A model generated the notes under the pieces. The model was not told the origin of the DNA. It saw only the letters and a program-made list of their open reading frames with translations, and did not search any database. A stretch of DNA of 64,000 nt. It comes from Spirosoma aureum (lineage in GTDB: Bacteria; Bacteroidota; Bacteroidia; Cytophagales; Spirosomataceae). Below are positions 16,499 through 24,852 of this stretch, in pieces (position 1 is the first letter of the stretch; every line of letters begins with the position of its first letter). A program made the position numbers and the translations under genes. The stretch lies in NCBI RefSeq assembly GCF_011604685.1, contig NZ_CP050063.1, forward strand, positions 6,799,001 through 6,863,000. Reading direction: 5' to 3'.

Positions 16499-19035
16499 GC
16501 AGAGAAGTGTTGGGTTTTCTCAAACCCCGCCGTGGATTGCCTTTTGCTATAAAGCGTAAACCAAATGAATATCCGTCACCTTTTTTCGCAAGTCCTGTCA
16601 TGCTACGCAATTTCTTTAAAATCGCATTCCGTAATCTGACGAAACATAAAGTCAGTACGCTAATCAACCTATTTGGTCTCACCCTGGGCGTAACGGCCTG
16701 TCTGGTCATTTATCTGATCACCAACTACGAACTGAGCTATGATTCGTTCCATCCTGACCAGGAGCGAATTTACAGGCTGGTTGGTGATGTAAAATATAAC
16801 GCAACTGACGAAAAACATTCCGTTGGTTTCATTCCGAACGCGGTTCCGGCTGCTGTCCGAAAAGAGATTGCGGGGCTGGAAACGGTAGCCGCTTTTCACA
16901 ATATTGAAACAGACGTTCTTGTGCCCGATGGGAACGAAAAGCCAAAGCATTTCGAAAGCCGAAGACGTACCGGCGGAACCGCCGATATTGTGGTTGTAGA
17001 CCCCCAGTATTTCGATATTTTCAGCTATGAGTGGCTGGCTGGCAATCCCAAAACAGCACTGAACGAGCCCCTTAAGGTGGTGTTATCGGAACTAAAGGCG
17101 CGTAAATATTTTGGTGATTTACCACTTGCTCAAATCATGGGCAAGGACGTGATTTATCGGGACTCGGTGCGGGTAAGTGTAGCGGGTATCGTGAAGGATT
17201 GGAAACAGCCAACCGATTTCACATTCACCGATTTTATTTCGATGGCAACGATTCGGGCCAGCAAGTTAAAGGGTGAGATCAATCTCGACGAATGGAACGA
17301 CAATTGGTCGGCGTCACAGGCTTTTGTCAAACTTCCCCAGGGCACAACGCCCGCTCAACTAAAACCCCTATTCCAGCAATTTTCGAAACAGCATTTTGCG
17401 AAGGAAATGAAATTCTGGCCGGGTCTGCAACCGCTCTCCGACCTGCATTTCAATGAAAATTACCAGGATAATTATTCCCGAAAAGCACACTTGCCGACCT
17501 TGTATGGGCTGATGGCCGTGGCTGCGTTTATTCTGCTGATTGCTGCCGTTAACTTTATCAACCTTTCAACGGCTCAATCCATCCAGCGGGCCAAAGAAAT
17601 TGGCATTCGGAAAGTGATGGGCGGTAGCCGAACGAGCCTGATTTTTCAGTTCCTCAGCGAAACGGCTCTGTTAACCTGTTTGGCAGTTCTTATTGCGTTA
17701 CTGATCGTCGGGCCTATTCTTTCGGTTATGCAGTCGCTGACGCCCACTGGCTTGACGTTCAACCTCATCAGTCTCCAGACGTTGCTTTTCCTGACAGGGC
17801 TTGTTGTCATTACGTCGTTGCTGGCCGGATTTTATCCCTCCTGGTTACTGTCTTCGTACCTGCCCGCTCTGACTCTAAAAGGACAAAGTGCGCTCAAGGG
17901 AGGTCAGAAAGGATATCTGCGTAAAGGTCTGATTGTGTTTCAGTTCACGGTTTCGCTGGCATTCATTATCGGAACATTGATCGTTGGCCGTCAGCTTAGT
18001 TTTATGCGCAATAAAGACCTCGGTTTTTCGACGGATGCCATCATCGACGTACATACACTCCACGATGATAAAAGTCGGGTACTGGCCCAGAAGATCAAAC
18101 AACTGGCCGATGTTGACCGAGTAACCATGCAATGGTTTCCGCCAATGGGTCAGAGCTATATGGTAACCAAGCTGAAATACCGGGGCAAGAAAGAGGTGGA
18201 GATGGATGTTTCGGCGAAGGTTGGCGATGAGAATTTCATTCCGTTGTATCAACTTCACCTGCTGGCTGGGCGAAACTACCACAAAAGCGATTCACTACGC
18301 GAAATGGTCATCAATGCCACGTATGCCAAAGCGCTTGGATTCAAAAAACCAGCCGACGCCATCAATCAACTCATTGATTTTCAAGGGAGGCAATATCCAA
18401 TTGTTGGTGTCGTGGCCGATTTTCACGAGCAATCGTTTCACGAGAAAATTGGTGCCGTGTTTATTAGTTATATGCCCCGGCAGGCCCAGAATATTGGGGT
18501 CAAACTGGCTACAAAAGGCCGCCAGATCGACGATTTAAAAACGACACTGGCGAGTATTGAGAAACAGTGGAATGAGGTATATCCCGAAAATAAGTTTGAT
18601 TACTCATTTCTGGATGACTCCATTGCCAAACTTTATGAGAAAGAGCAAAAAACAGCTCAGCTTGTCAATCTGGCAACGGCGATTGCGATCCTGATTTCCT
18701 GTATGGGTTTGTTCGGGCTGGCCACGTTCACGGCCGAACAGCGCACCAAAGAAATAGGAGTTCGGAAGGTACTGGGCGCATCCGTTTCGAGCATTGTTGC
18801 CCTATTGTCTCAGGACTTCCTGAAACTGGTTTTGATTTCGTTGATTATTGCCTCTCCGATTGCCTGGTGGGCTATGAACAAATGGTTGCAGGATTTCGCC
18901 TACAAGGTCGATATTGAGTGGTGGGTGTTTGTGCTGGCCGGTTTAGTAGCCGTGGCTATTACGCTGGTAACGATCAGCTTCCAAAGTCTCAAAGCGGCCC
19001 TAATGAATCCCGCTAAAAGCTTACGAACGGAGTAG
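16324..19035 (+). CDS. FtsX/MacB-type ABC permease with prefix domain, copy 4
   Basis: The 903-residue protein starts at ATG 16324 and closes the array. The prefix domain almost equals that of copy 3, but the body after MLRNFFKIAFRNLTKHK is quite different from it, with a longer first periplasmic domain. The FtsX modules carry RAKEIGIRKVMGGS and RTKEIGVRKVLGAS. This mosaic pattern (similar prefix, different body) suggests recombination between array members. A terminator follows at 19048. Its role would be as for the other copies: an envelope ABC-type permease whose ATPase and substrate are not visible here. Confidence 0.9.
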   Translation: MNIPPNRADGPVRPPRWANRLLEWFCAPHLLEELEGDLQERFERNCRLFGVQSARRQYGREVLGFLKPRRGLPFAIKRKPNEYPSPFFASPVMLRNFFKIAFRNLTKHKVSTLINLFGLTLGVTACLVIYLITNYELSYDSFHPDQERIYRLVGDVKYNATDEKHSVGFIPNAVPAAVRKEIAGLETVAAFHNIETDVLVPDGNEKPKHFESRRRTGGTADIVVVDPQYFDIFSYEWLAGNPKTALNEPLKVVLSELKARKYFGDLPLAQIMGKDVIYRDSVRVSVAGIVKDWKQPTDFTFTDFISMATIRASKLKGEINLDEWNDNWSASQAFVKLPQGTTPAQLKPLFQQFSKQHFAKEMKFWPGLQPLSDLHFNENYQDNYSRKAHLPTLYGLMAVAAFILLIAAVNFINLSTAQSIQRAKEIGIRKVMGGSRTSLIFQFLSETALLTCLAVLIALLIVGPILSVMQSLTPTGLTFNLISLQTLLFLTGLVVITSLLAGFYPSWLLSSYLPALTLKGQSALKGGQKGYLRKGLIVFQFTVSLAFIIGTLIVGRQLSFMRNKDLGFSTDAIIDVHTLHDDKSRVLAQKIKQLADVDRVTMQWFPPMGQSYMVTKLKYRGKKEVEMDVSAKVGDENFIPLYQLHLLAGRNYHKSDSLREMVINATYAKALGFKKPADAINQLIDFQGRQYPIVGVVADFHEQSFHEKIGAVFISYMPRQAQNIGVKLATKGRQIDDLKTTLASIEKQWNEVYPENKFDYSFLDDSIAKLYEKEQKTAQLVNLATAIAILISCMGLFGLATFTAEQRTKEIGVRKVLGASVSSIVALLSQDFLKLVLISLIIASPIAWWAMNKWLQDFAYKVDIEWWVFVLAGLVAVAITLVTISFQSLKAALMNPAKSLRTE

Positions 19036-19047
19036 GTTTTTGCCAAT

Positions 19048-19098
19048 CAGGAAGAGTAACTGGGAAGCTGGAACATCTCTTTCCAGTTACTCTTCCTG
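19048..19098. terminator. Terminator after the permease array
   Basis: Arms caggaagagtaactgg (19048-19063) and ccagttactcttcctg (19083-19098) are perfect 16-base complements. The hairpin lies between two convergent genes and can end both messages. Confidence 0.75.
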
Positions 19099-19113
19099 CT
19101 TTGAGGTTTTGGT

Positions 19114-21402
19114 CTATTTCTTCACCGGTTTGGCAGTCATATAAAAGGTTAACGTACCGCCTTTCATAATGTCAGTATGGGTGATCGTTGGCTGAGTAAG
19201 CTGTTTGCCATTTAGAAGCACCTTCTGCACGTACACATTCTTATCGCCCTGATTAATAGCTTCGATGGTAAATGTCTTGCCATTTTCCAGATTCAGGCGG
19301 GCGTTCTTAACGGATGGGCTACCTAATGAGTAGTCTTCCGAGCCGGGTGCGACCGGATAGAAACCCATGCTCGAAAACATATACCAGGCGCTCATCTGGC
19401 CACAATCGTCATTGCCACCCAGGCCATCGGGCGTCGATTTATACTGCATGTTGAGAATCATGCGAACCCGTTCCTGCGTTTTCCACGGCTGACCGGCCCA
19501 GTTGTACAGGTAGGCGATATGGTGAGCCGGTTCATTCCCATGAATGTAGCCACCAATAATACCCTCACGGGTAATGTCTTCGGTTTCGGCGAAAAACTCG
19601 TCTGGCAAGTGCATCGAAAAAAGCGTATCGAGCCGGGCCACAAATTTTTTAGGGCCGCCCATGTACTGAATCAGCGAGGCTGGATTTTGCGGCACGAAGA
19701 AGCTGAAATTCCAGGAGTTTCCTTCAATAAAACCCTGGCCGTCTGTTTTATAAACGTCAAATTCCTTCTTAAACGAACCATCGGCCAACCGTGGACGCAT
19801 GAAGCCAATCGACTTATCGAACACATTTTGCCAGCTTTCTGAGCGTTTCAGGTAGGTTTCGTATACGTCCTGTCGATTTAGTTTCCTGGCTAACTGGGCA
19901 ATACACCAGTCATCATACGCATATTCGAGCGTATTTGATACAGAGGTGCCGCTTGAGGCCGATGGTACGTAACCACGATCAATGTACTCGCCAATACCTT
20001 CATAACTGCGATGGTTCGAAGTCGCAATGCAGGCATCCAGTGCTTTCTGCGCATCGCCACGGAAAGCCCCTTTGACCACCGCATCGGCCAGCACCGACAC
20101 ACTATGATAACCACTCATGCACCAGTTATCGTTGGCATAGTGCGACCAGATGGGCAACATTTTGAGCGTGCTCTGGTCGTAATGGCTCAACATGGACTGT
20201 ACCATGTCGTTGTTACGGGACGGCTGAATAAGATTGAAAAAAGGATGCAGCGCCCGATAGGTATCCCACAAGGAAAACGTGGTGTAATTCGTAAATCCGG
20301 TTGCCTGATGAACGCCCTGATCAAGGCCTTTGTACTGGCCATTTACGTCCATGTAGGTTGTCGGATTAATGAACGAGTGATAGAGTGACGTATAGAAATT
20401 CACTTTATCGGTTTCCGACGCATCGATCTGGATTTTGTTTAATTCCCGGTTCCAGTTGGCCTGCGCCGTCGTTTTTGCCTTTTCAAAGTTCCAGTGCGGG
20501 ATCTCAGCCCGCATGTTGGCCAGCGCGTTTTCCTGACTTACCGGCGATAAGGCCATTTTTAACTTTACTTTCTCGCCATCTTCCGTGTCGAAATCAAAAT
20601 ACATCCGTATCCGTTTGCCTGCTATTTCCGGAAAATTCCGGGTCTGATCGAACTTCCGCCAGAATCCTTTGTATACCTGCGCTTTATCCAGATTTTTCTG
20701 GCCGTATGATTTAAATGGTTTCGAGAACGACAGGGCAAAATAGACGGTTCGGGTGCGCGCCCAGCCGTTGGTTTGGCGGTAGCCCGTTATCAATGTGTCG
20801 TTTACGACCCGCACGTACGTCCACACAACTTTATCTTCATAATTATAAATGCCGTGGGTCAAATCCAGGATGATGTGCGACTGGTCGGATTTGGGAAACG
20901 TGTACTGATGAAAGCCAACCCGACTGGATGCGGTTAATTCGGCCAAAATCGCGTGGTCATCCAGTTTGACTTTATAATAACCCGCTTCGGCTACTTCATT
21001 GGTGTGCGAAAATGCAGACCGATAACCACTCTTCGGATCTGAAGCCACGCCCGGATTGAGCTGCAAAGCGCCCTGTGTCGGCATAATCAGAAAATCGCCC
21101 AGATCAGAGTGTCCCGTACCACTAAAATGCGTATGACTGAACCCAACAATCGTTTTGTCTTCGTATTTGTAGCCCGCGCAGTATTTATAAACAGTCCCGT
21201 TATACTTGCCGTTGAATTCGTAAGACAGCGTATCCGAATCTGGGCTTAGCTGAACAGCTCCGAACGGTACGGTAGCGCCCGGAAACGTATGTCCCATCTT
21301 TTCTGTGCCAATTAACGGATGCACATAAGGAACCAGATTCTGCTGCGCAAAAGAGAGTGATAGAAGGAATTGAAAAAGGATCGAAAGGCTAACTTTTGTC
21401 AT
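19114..21402 (-). CDS. Glycoside hydrolase family 92 alpha-mannosidase, secreted
   Basis: The open frame begins at 21468, but the ATG at 21402 starts a good signal peptide (MTKVSLSILFQFLLSLSFAQ), giving about 762 residues. The mature start (YVHPLIGTEKMGHTFPGATVPFGAVQLSPD) and the catalytic-domain signature GGNDDCGQMSAWYMFSSMGF are hallmarks of GH92, a family of calcium-dependent exo-acting alpha-mannosidases, often alpha-1,2. It should trim mannose from glycoprotein N-glycans or yeast mannan in the periplasm or outside the cell. It stands alone here, with no SusC/SusD pair next to it. Linkage specificity cannot be read from the sequence. Confidence 0.93.
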   Translation of the reverse strand: MTKVSLSILFQFLLSLSFAQQNLVPYVHPLIGTEKMGHTFPGATVPFGAVQLSPDSDTLSYEFNGKYNGTVYKYCAGYKYEDKTIVGFSHTHFSGTGHSDLGDFLIMPTQGALQLNPGVASDPKSGYRSAFSHTNEVAEAGYYKVKLDDHAILAELTASSRVGFHQYTFPKSDQSHIILDLTHGIYNYEDKVVWTYVRVVNDTLITGYRQTNGWARTRTVYFALSFSKPFKSYGQKNLDKAQVYKGFWRKFDQTRNFPEIAGKRIRMYFDFDTEDGEKVKLKMALSPVSQENALANMRAEIPHWNFEKAKTTAQANWNRELNKIQIDASETDKVNFYTSLYHSFINPTTYMDVNGQYKGLDQGVHQATGFTNYTTFSLWDTYRALHPFFNLIQPSRNNDMVQSMLSHYDQSTLKMLPIWSHYANDNWCMSGYHSVSVLADAVVKGAFRGDAQKALDACIATSNHRSYEGIGEYIDRGYVPSASSGTSVSNTLEYAYDDWCIAQLARKLNRQDVYETYLKRSESWQNVFDKSIGFMRPRLADGSFKKEFDVYKTDGQGFIEGNSWNFSFFVPQNPASLIQYMGGPKKFVARLDTLFSMHLPDEFFAETEDITREGIIGGYIHGNEPAHHIAYLYNWAGQPWKTQERVRMILNMQYKSTPDGLGGNDDCGQMSAWYMFSSMGFYPVAPGSEDYSLGSPSVKNARLNLENGKTFTIEAINQGDKNVYVQKVLLNGKQLTQPTITHTDIMKGGTLTFYMTAKPVKK

Positions 21403-21577
21403 TTTTTGAGGATATGCACAGTTGCGATAAACAGGGGCTAAAAGGTACGAAAAGTTAGATAAACGCATACTAACTCACCCAAACTACGCCAATTCTTACA
21501 ACTTAATGGTTGCATTTTGTAACCGCTTTTGTATTACGCCCTACCGGTGTTATTTTTAGCATTTACCAATTAAAACC

Positions 21578-22927
21578 ATGCTCATAAACAAACGAATCGG
21601 GCTACTCGCTGGGTTAACACTACTAATGGGTGTTGCGCTGGCGCAGAACAAGCCCAAGCCAGAAGACGTGCAGACGTTTACGCTCAAAAACGGCATGAAA
21701 TTCATGGTTCTCGAAGACCATTCTATTCCCAATGCCAACTTCTACACCTTCTGGAAAGTAGGCTCCCGAAATGAGGTTCACGGCATTACGGGCCTATCGC
21801 ATTTTTTTGAACACATGATGTTCAATGGGGCTAAAAAATACGGTCCCAAGCAGTTCGACCGGGTTATGGAGGCCAATGGCGGCTCGAACAATGCGTATAC
21901 CACCGAAAACACAACGGTCTACACCGACTGGTTTCAGAGCGGTGCACTCGAAACAATTTTTGATCTCGAATCAGACCGTATCCGCGATCTGGCCATCGAC
22001 CCTAAAATGGTACAGAGCGAACGGGGTGTTGTTTTGTCAGAACGAAGTACGGGCCTGGAAAACAGCAACTACCGAGTCATTAGTGAACTGGTTCAGTCGG
22101 TAGCTTTTGCCGAACACCCGTATATGTTTCCGGTCATTGGCTTCGAGTCCGACATCAAAAAGTGGACGCAGGCCGATCTGGAGAAGTATTTCAAAACGTA
22201 TTATTCTCCCAATAACGCGGTGGCCGTCGTGGTCGGTGATGTAACGGCAGCTCAGGTAAAAAAGCTGGCAGAACAATACATCGAACCCATTCCAGCTCAG
22301 AAACTACCCGACAGTCTGCGCACCGTCGAACCACCGCAAAATGGCGAACGGCGTGCCACGACCTATAAAGACGTGGCTACACCCAATATTCTGCTGGCTT
22401 ACCACACGCCCGAAAGTCGCCACCCCGACTATTACGCAATCGACCTGCTAAGCGGTGTCCTGAGTTCTGGAAACTCATCCCGTCTGGTCAAATCGCTCGT
22501 TCTGGATTCGACGATTGCGTCGCGGGCGTTTTCAAATTTCGGTGAATCATTCGATCCGAACCTCTTTTCGGTCTATGCCATTGCCGCCAGCAACATTTCG
22601 GCGGAACAACTGGAGCGATCAGTGCTTAACCAGATCGATAAGGTTATCAAGGATGGTATCACAGATGTTGAATTACAGAAACTGAAAAATCAGAAGCTGA
22701 TGGAGTTTTACCGCACGATGGAAAGCATCAATGGCAAGGCCAACTCCCTCGGCACCTACGAGCTGTTTTTTGGTGATTATAAAAAGCTGTACGAAGCTCC
22801 GGCCCTTTACGAAAAAGTGACCAAAGAAGATGTGCAGCGCGTAGCCAAAACGTACCTGACCGCCCGCAATCGTACGGTAGGCTATCTATTGCCAGAACCA
22901 AAAGCCAATCCGGCGAAAAACAATTGA
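21578..22927 (+). CDS. M16 family zinc metalloprotease, catalytic partner
   Basis: The 449-residue protein has a signal peptide ending at ALAQ (residue 23) and the inverted zinc motif HFFEH at residues 75-79, the mark of the pitrilysin M16 family. A glutamate about 75 residues later (ESDRIRDLAI) is the usual third ligand. The fold is completed by the second, inactive M16 domain with the RxxxNxx-type C-terminus. Single-chain M16B proteins of this size pair with a partner lacking the zinc motif, and such a partner follows 83 bases downstream. The pair likely degrades peptides in the periplasm. The substrate is unknown. Confidence 0.92.
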   Translation: MLINKRIGLLAGLTLLMGVALAQNKPKPEDVQTFTLKNGMKFMVLEDHSIPNANFYTFWKVGSRNEVHGITGLSHFFEHMMFNGAKKYGPKQFDRVMEANGGSNNAYTTENTTVYTDWFQSGALETIFDLESDRIRDLAIDPKMVQSERGVVLSERSTGLENSNYRVISELVQSVAFAEHPYMFPVIGFESDIKKWTQADLEKYFKTYYSPNNAVAVVVGDVTAAQVKKLAEQYIEPIPAQKLPDSLRTVEPPQNGERRATTYKDVATPNILLAYHTPESRHPDYYAIDLLSGVLSSGNSSRLVKSLVLDSTIASRAFSNFGESFDPNLFSVYAIAASNISAEQLERSVLNQIDKVIKDGITDVELQKLKNQKLMEFYRTMESINGKANSLGTYELFFGDYKKLYEAPALYEKVTKEDVQRVAKTYLTARNRTVGYLLPEPKANPAKNN

Positions 22928-23010
22928 TTTTTCTAAACACAGAGCCAGAACGAGTTCAACCGAAAGATTGCGCTCCAGATCTGCACTGTGTTACCCTAAA
23001 GACTTTACGA

Positions 23011-24387
23011 ATGAGATCCATAGCCTTTATTTTTATAGCCCTGCTGATAGTAGGCACGTCGGTGGCGCAGACGTTTAAAGTGCCGCCCTACCAGAAATTC
23101 AAGCTCAAAAATGGACTGACCATCTACCTGATGGAGCAGCATGAGGTGCCACTCATCAACGTTTCGGCCGTATTCGATGCCGGGGCTGTTCAGGATGAAA
23201 ATCGATATGGTCTCTCCAATATGACCGCTGATGCCCTGTTGTTTGGCAGTTCAAAATATACCAAAGCGCAACTCGAAGAAAAAACCGAATACGTTGGAGC
23301 CAGTGTCGATACGTATGGCAGTAAGGAAGTGGCCAAACTGACGGCTTCGTTTGCCGTAAAAGATCAGGATTTACTGTTCGATATTATTCAGGATGTCATT
23401 ACGAAACCTACGTTTGATCAGGCCGAATTTGACAAATACAAACAGCGTCAACTCCTCCAGTTAACCCAGCAGAAAGAGAGCCCGCGAGGAGTGATCAACT
23501 CGTACTTCAATCGGTTTGTATTTGAGGGTCATCCATATGCAAACCCTATTACGGGAACGCCAACGGCCGTGTCGGCCATTACGGCTAATGATGCCAGACA
23601 GTTTTATCAGAAGAATTATACTGCCGATCGGGCCGCTATTGCCATCGTGGGCGATTTCAACACGGTAGCGATGAAAAAACGGATAACCGACCTGTTCGGC
23701 AACTGGAAAACAGTGGCCGCTACATCGCCCAAATTAACCGAACCGACGGTTGCCTTCGATAAGAACCGGGTGTTGCTGGTCAACAAAGACGATGCCCGCG
23801 AAACAACGTTTCTGATTGGCGGTAAAGGCATTACGCAAAATAACCCCGACTTTATTCCGGTAACGGTTGTCAACACCATTCTGGGCGGCCGATTTACGTC
23901 CTGGCTAAACGACGCACTGCGCGTCAATTCAGGCCTTACCTACGGAGCCGGAAGCCGATTCGGCACCTTCCGCAACAGTGGAACGTTTGCCATTTCGACG
24001 TTTACAAAGGTCAGCACCACCACCGAGGCCATCGACATGGCCCTCCAGGTTCTGGACAGTTTACATCGAACAGGTATTGACGAAAAAACACTCCTTTCGG
24101 CGAAAAACTACGTAAAAGCCGACTTCCCACCCCGCTACGAATCGGCCAGTGAGCTAGCGAATCTGCTAACGGATATGTTCAGTCTGGGCTTCGATGAGTC
24201 GTTTATCAACAACTTCCAGAAGAACGTCGACGGACTGACCGTAGCCAAAACCCGGCAAATCATTGACCAGTATTTCCCTAAAACAAACCTTCAATTCGTA
24301 CTCATTGGCAAAGCCGATACAATTCGGGAGAAAGTAAAAAAATACGGAACCATCACGGAGAAAGAAATAAAAGCCGACGGATTTTAG
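23011..24387 (+). CDS. M16 family protein, non-catalytic partner
   Basis: The frame is open from 22924, but the ATG at 23011 gives a normal signal peptide (MRSIAFIFIALLIVGTSVAQ) and 458 residues. The region that should hold HxxEH reads LSNMTADALLFG, so the zinc site is missing, while the C-terminal substrate-contact region (GLTYGAGSRFG) is well kept. This matches the active/inactive subunit pattern of M16B dimers, with this subunit helping to bind the peptide. It follows the catalytic subunit at 83 bases and is probably in the same operon. A long inverted repeat lies just after the gene. Confidence 0.9.
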   Translation: MRSIAFIFIALLIVGTSVAQTFKVPPYQKFKLKNGLTIYLMEQHEVPLINVSAVFDAGAVQDENRYGLSNMTADALLFGSSKYTKAQLEEKTEYVGASVDTYGSKEVAKLTASFAVKDQDLLFDIIQDVITKPTFDQAEFDKYKQRQLLQLTQQKESPRGVINSYFNRFVFEGHPYANPITGTPTAVSAITANDARQFYQKNYTADRAAIAIVGDFNTVAMKKRITDLFGNWKTVAATSPKLTEPTVAFDKNRVLLVNKDDARETTFLIGGKGITQNNPDFIPVTVVNTILGGRFTSWLNDALRVNSGLTYGAGSRFGTFRNSGTFAISTFTKVSTTTEAIDMALQVLDSLHRTGIDEKTLLSAKNYVKADFPPRYESASELANLLTDMFSLGFDESFINNFQKNVDGLTVAKTRQIIDQYFPKTNLQFVLIGKADTIREKVKKYGTITEKEIKADGF

Positions 24388-24400
24388 GAAAGTCTTCAGT

Positions 24401-24486
24401 GAGTAGTCTTCAGTGGGCAGTTGACGGCAGGCAGCTATTCAGAGCGCAGTGACTGTAGACTGCCTACTGCCCACTGAAGACTACTC
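24401..24486. terminator. Inverted repeat with 21-bp arms, probable terminator
   Basis: Bases 24401-24421 and 24466-24486 are perfect reverse complements of 21 bases. The loop holds further imperfect complements (ggcaggcag with ctgcctactgcc), and the word agtcttcagt is repeated directly at 24391 and 24405. It lies between the M16 operon and the B12 promoter and so separates the two units. Confidence 0.65.
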
Positions 24487-24511
24487 AATGCCTACTTTCA
24501 TCCAATTTCTC

Positions 24512-24519
24512 TATCTTTG
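24512..24519 (+). promoter_or_regulatory. Bacteroidota -7 promoter element before the riboswitch
   Basis: The word tatctttg fits the TAnnTTTG -7 consensus of the Bacteroidota primary sigma factor and lies just before the start of the B12 riboswitch. A clear -33 element is not seen at the expected distance. Confidence 0.6.
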
Positions 24520-24529
24520 CCCCGCGTTT

Positions 24530-24690
24530 AAGGTTTACCCGATCAGAAAGGGTAATTAAAAGGGAACACCGGTGTAAATCCGGGGCTATTCCCGTAGCTG
24601 TAAGTTCTAGTGACCAGCCAGCAAGACAAAAGCCACTGTCTCTCGACGGGAAGGCCTTGTTGGTAGAACGAGCCAGAAGACCTGCCTCAA
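24530..24690 (+). ncRNA. Cobalamin riboswitch
   Basis: The region carries the core of an AdoCbl-type riboswitch: aagggaacaccggtg, aaatccgg, cccgtagctgtaa, then gccactgtc, cgggaaggcc and the B12-box-like gagccagaagacctgcct near 24670-24687. Spacing and order agree with the family. It should sense cobalamin and shut down the downstream operon when B12 is plentiful. The transcript continues for about 160 bases before the BtuB-like receptor gene, room enough for the expression platform. Confidence 0.95.
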
Positions 24691-24852
24691 ACGAATTCAT
24701 GATTCGAGCTTTCGGGTAAAAAGCCGGGGATGAAAGACATGTTTCGGTTGGGTGGTCTGATCACCTATGCGGTCACAAACGGGCCAAAAGCGCTGTTTGT
24801 CTTTTATTTCAGTTTCCGACAGCTCATTACTTAATCTCAGTTTAGCTGATTA

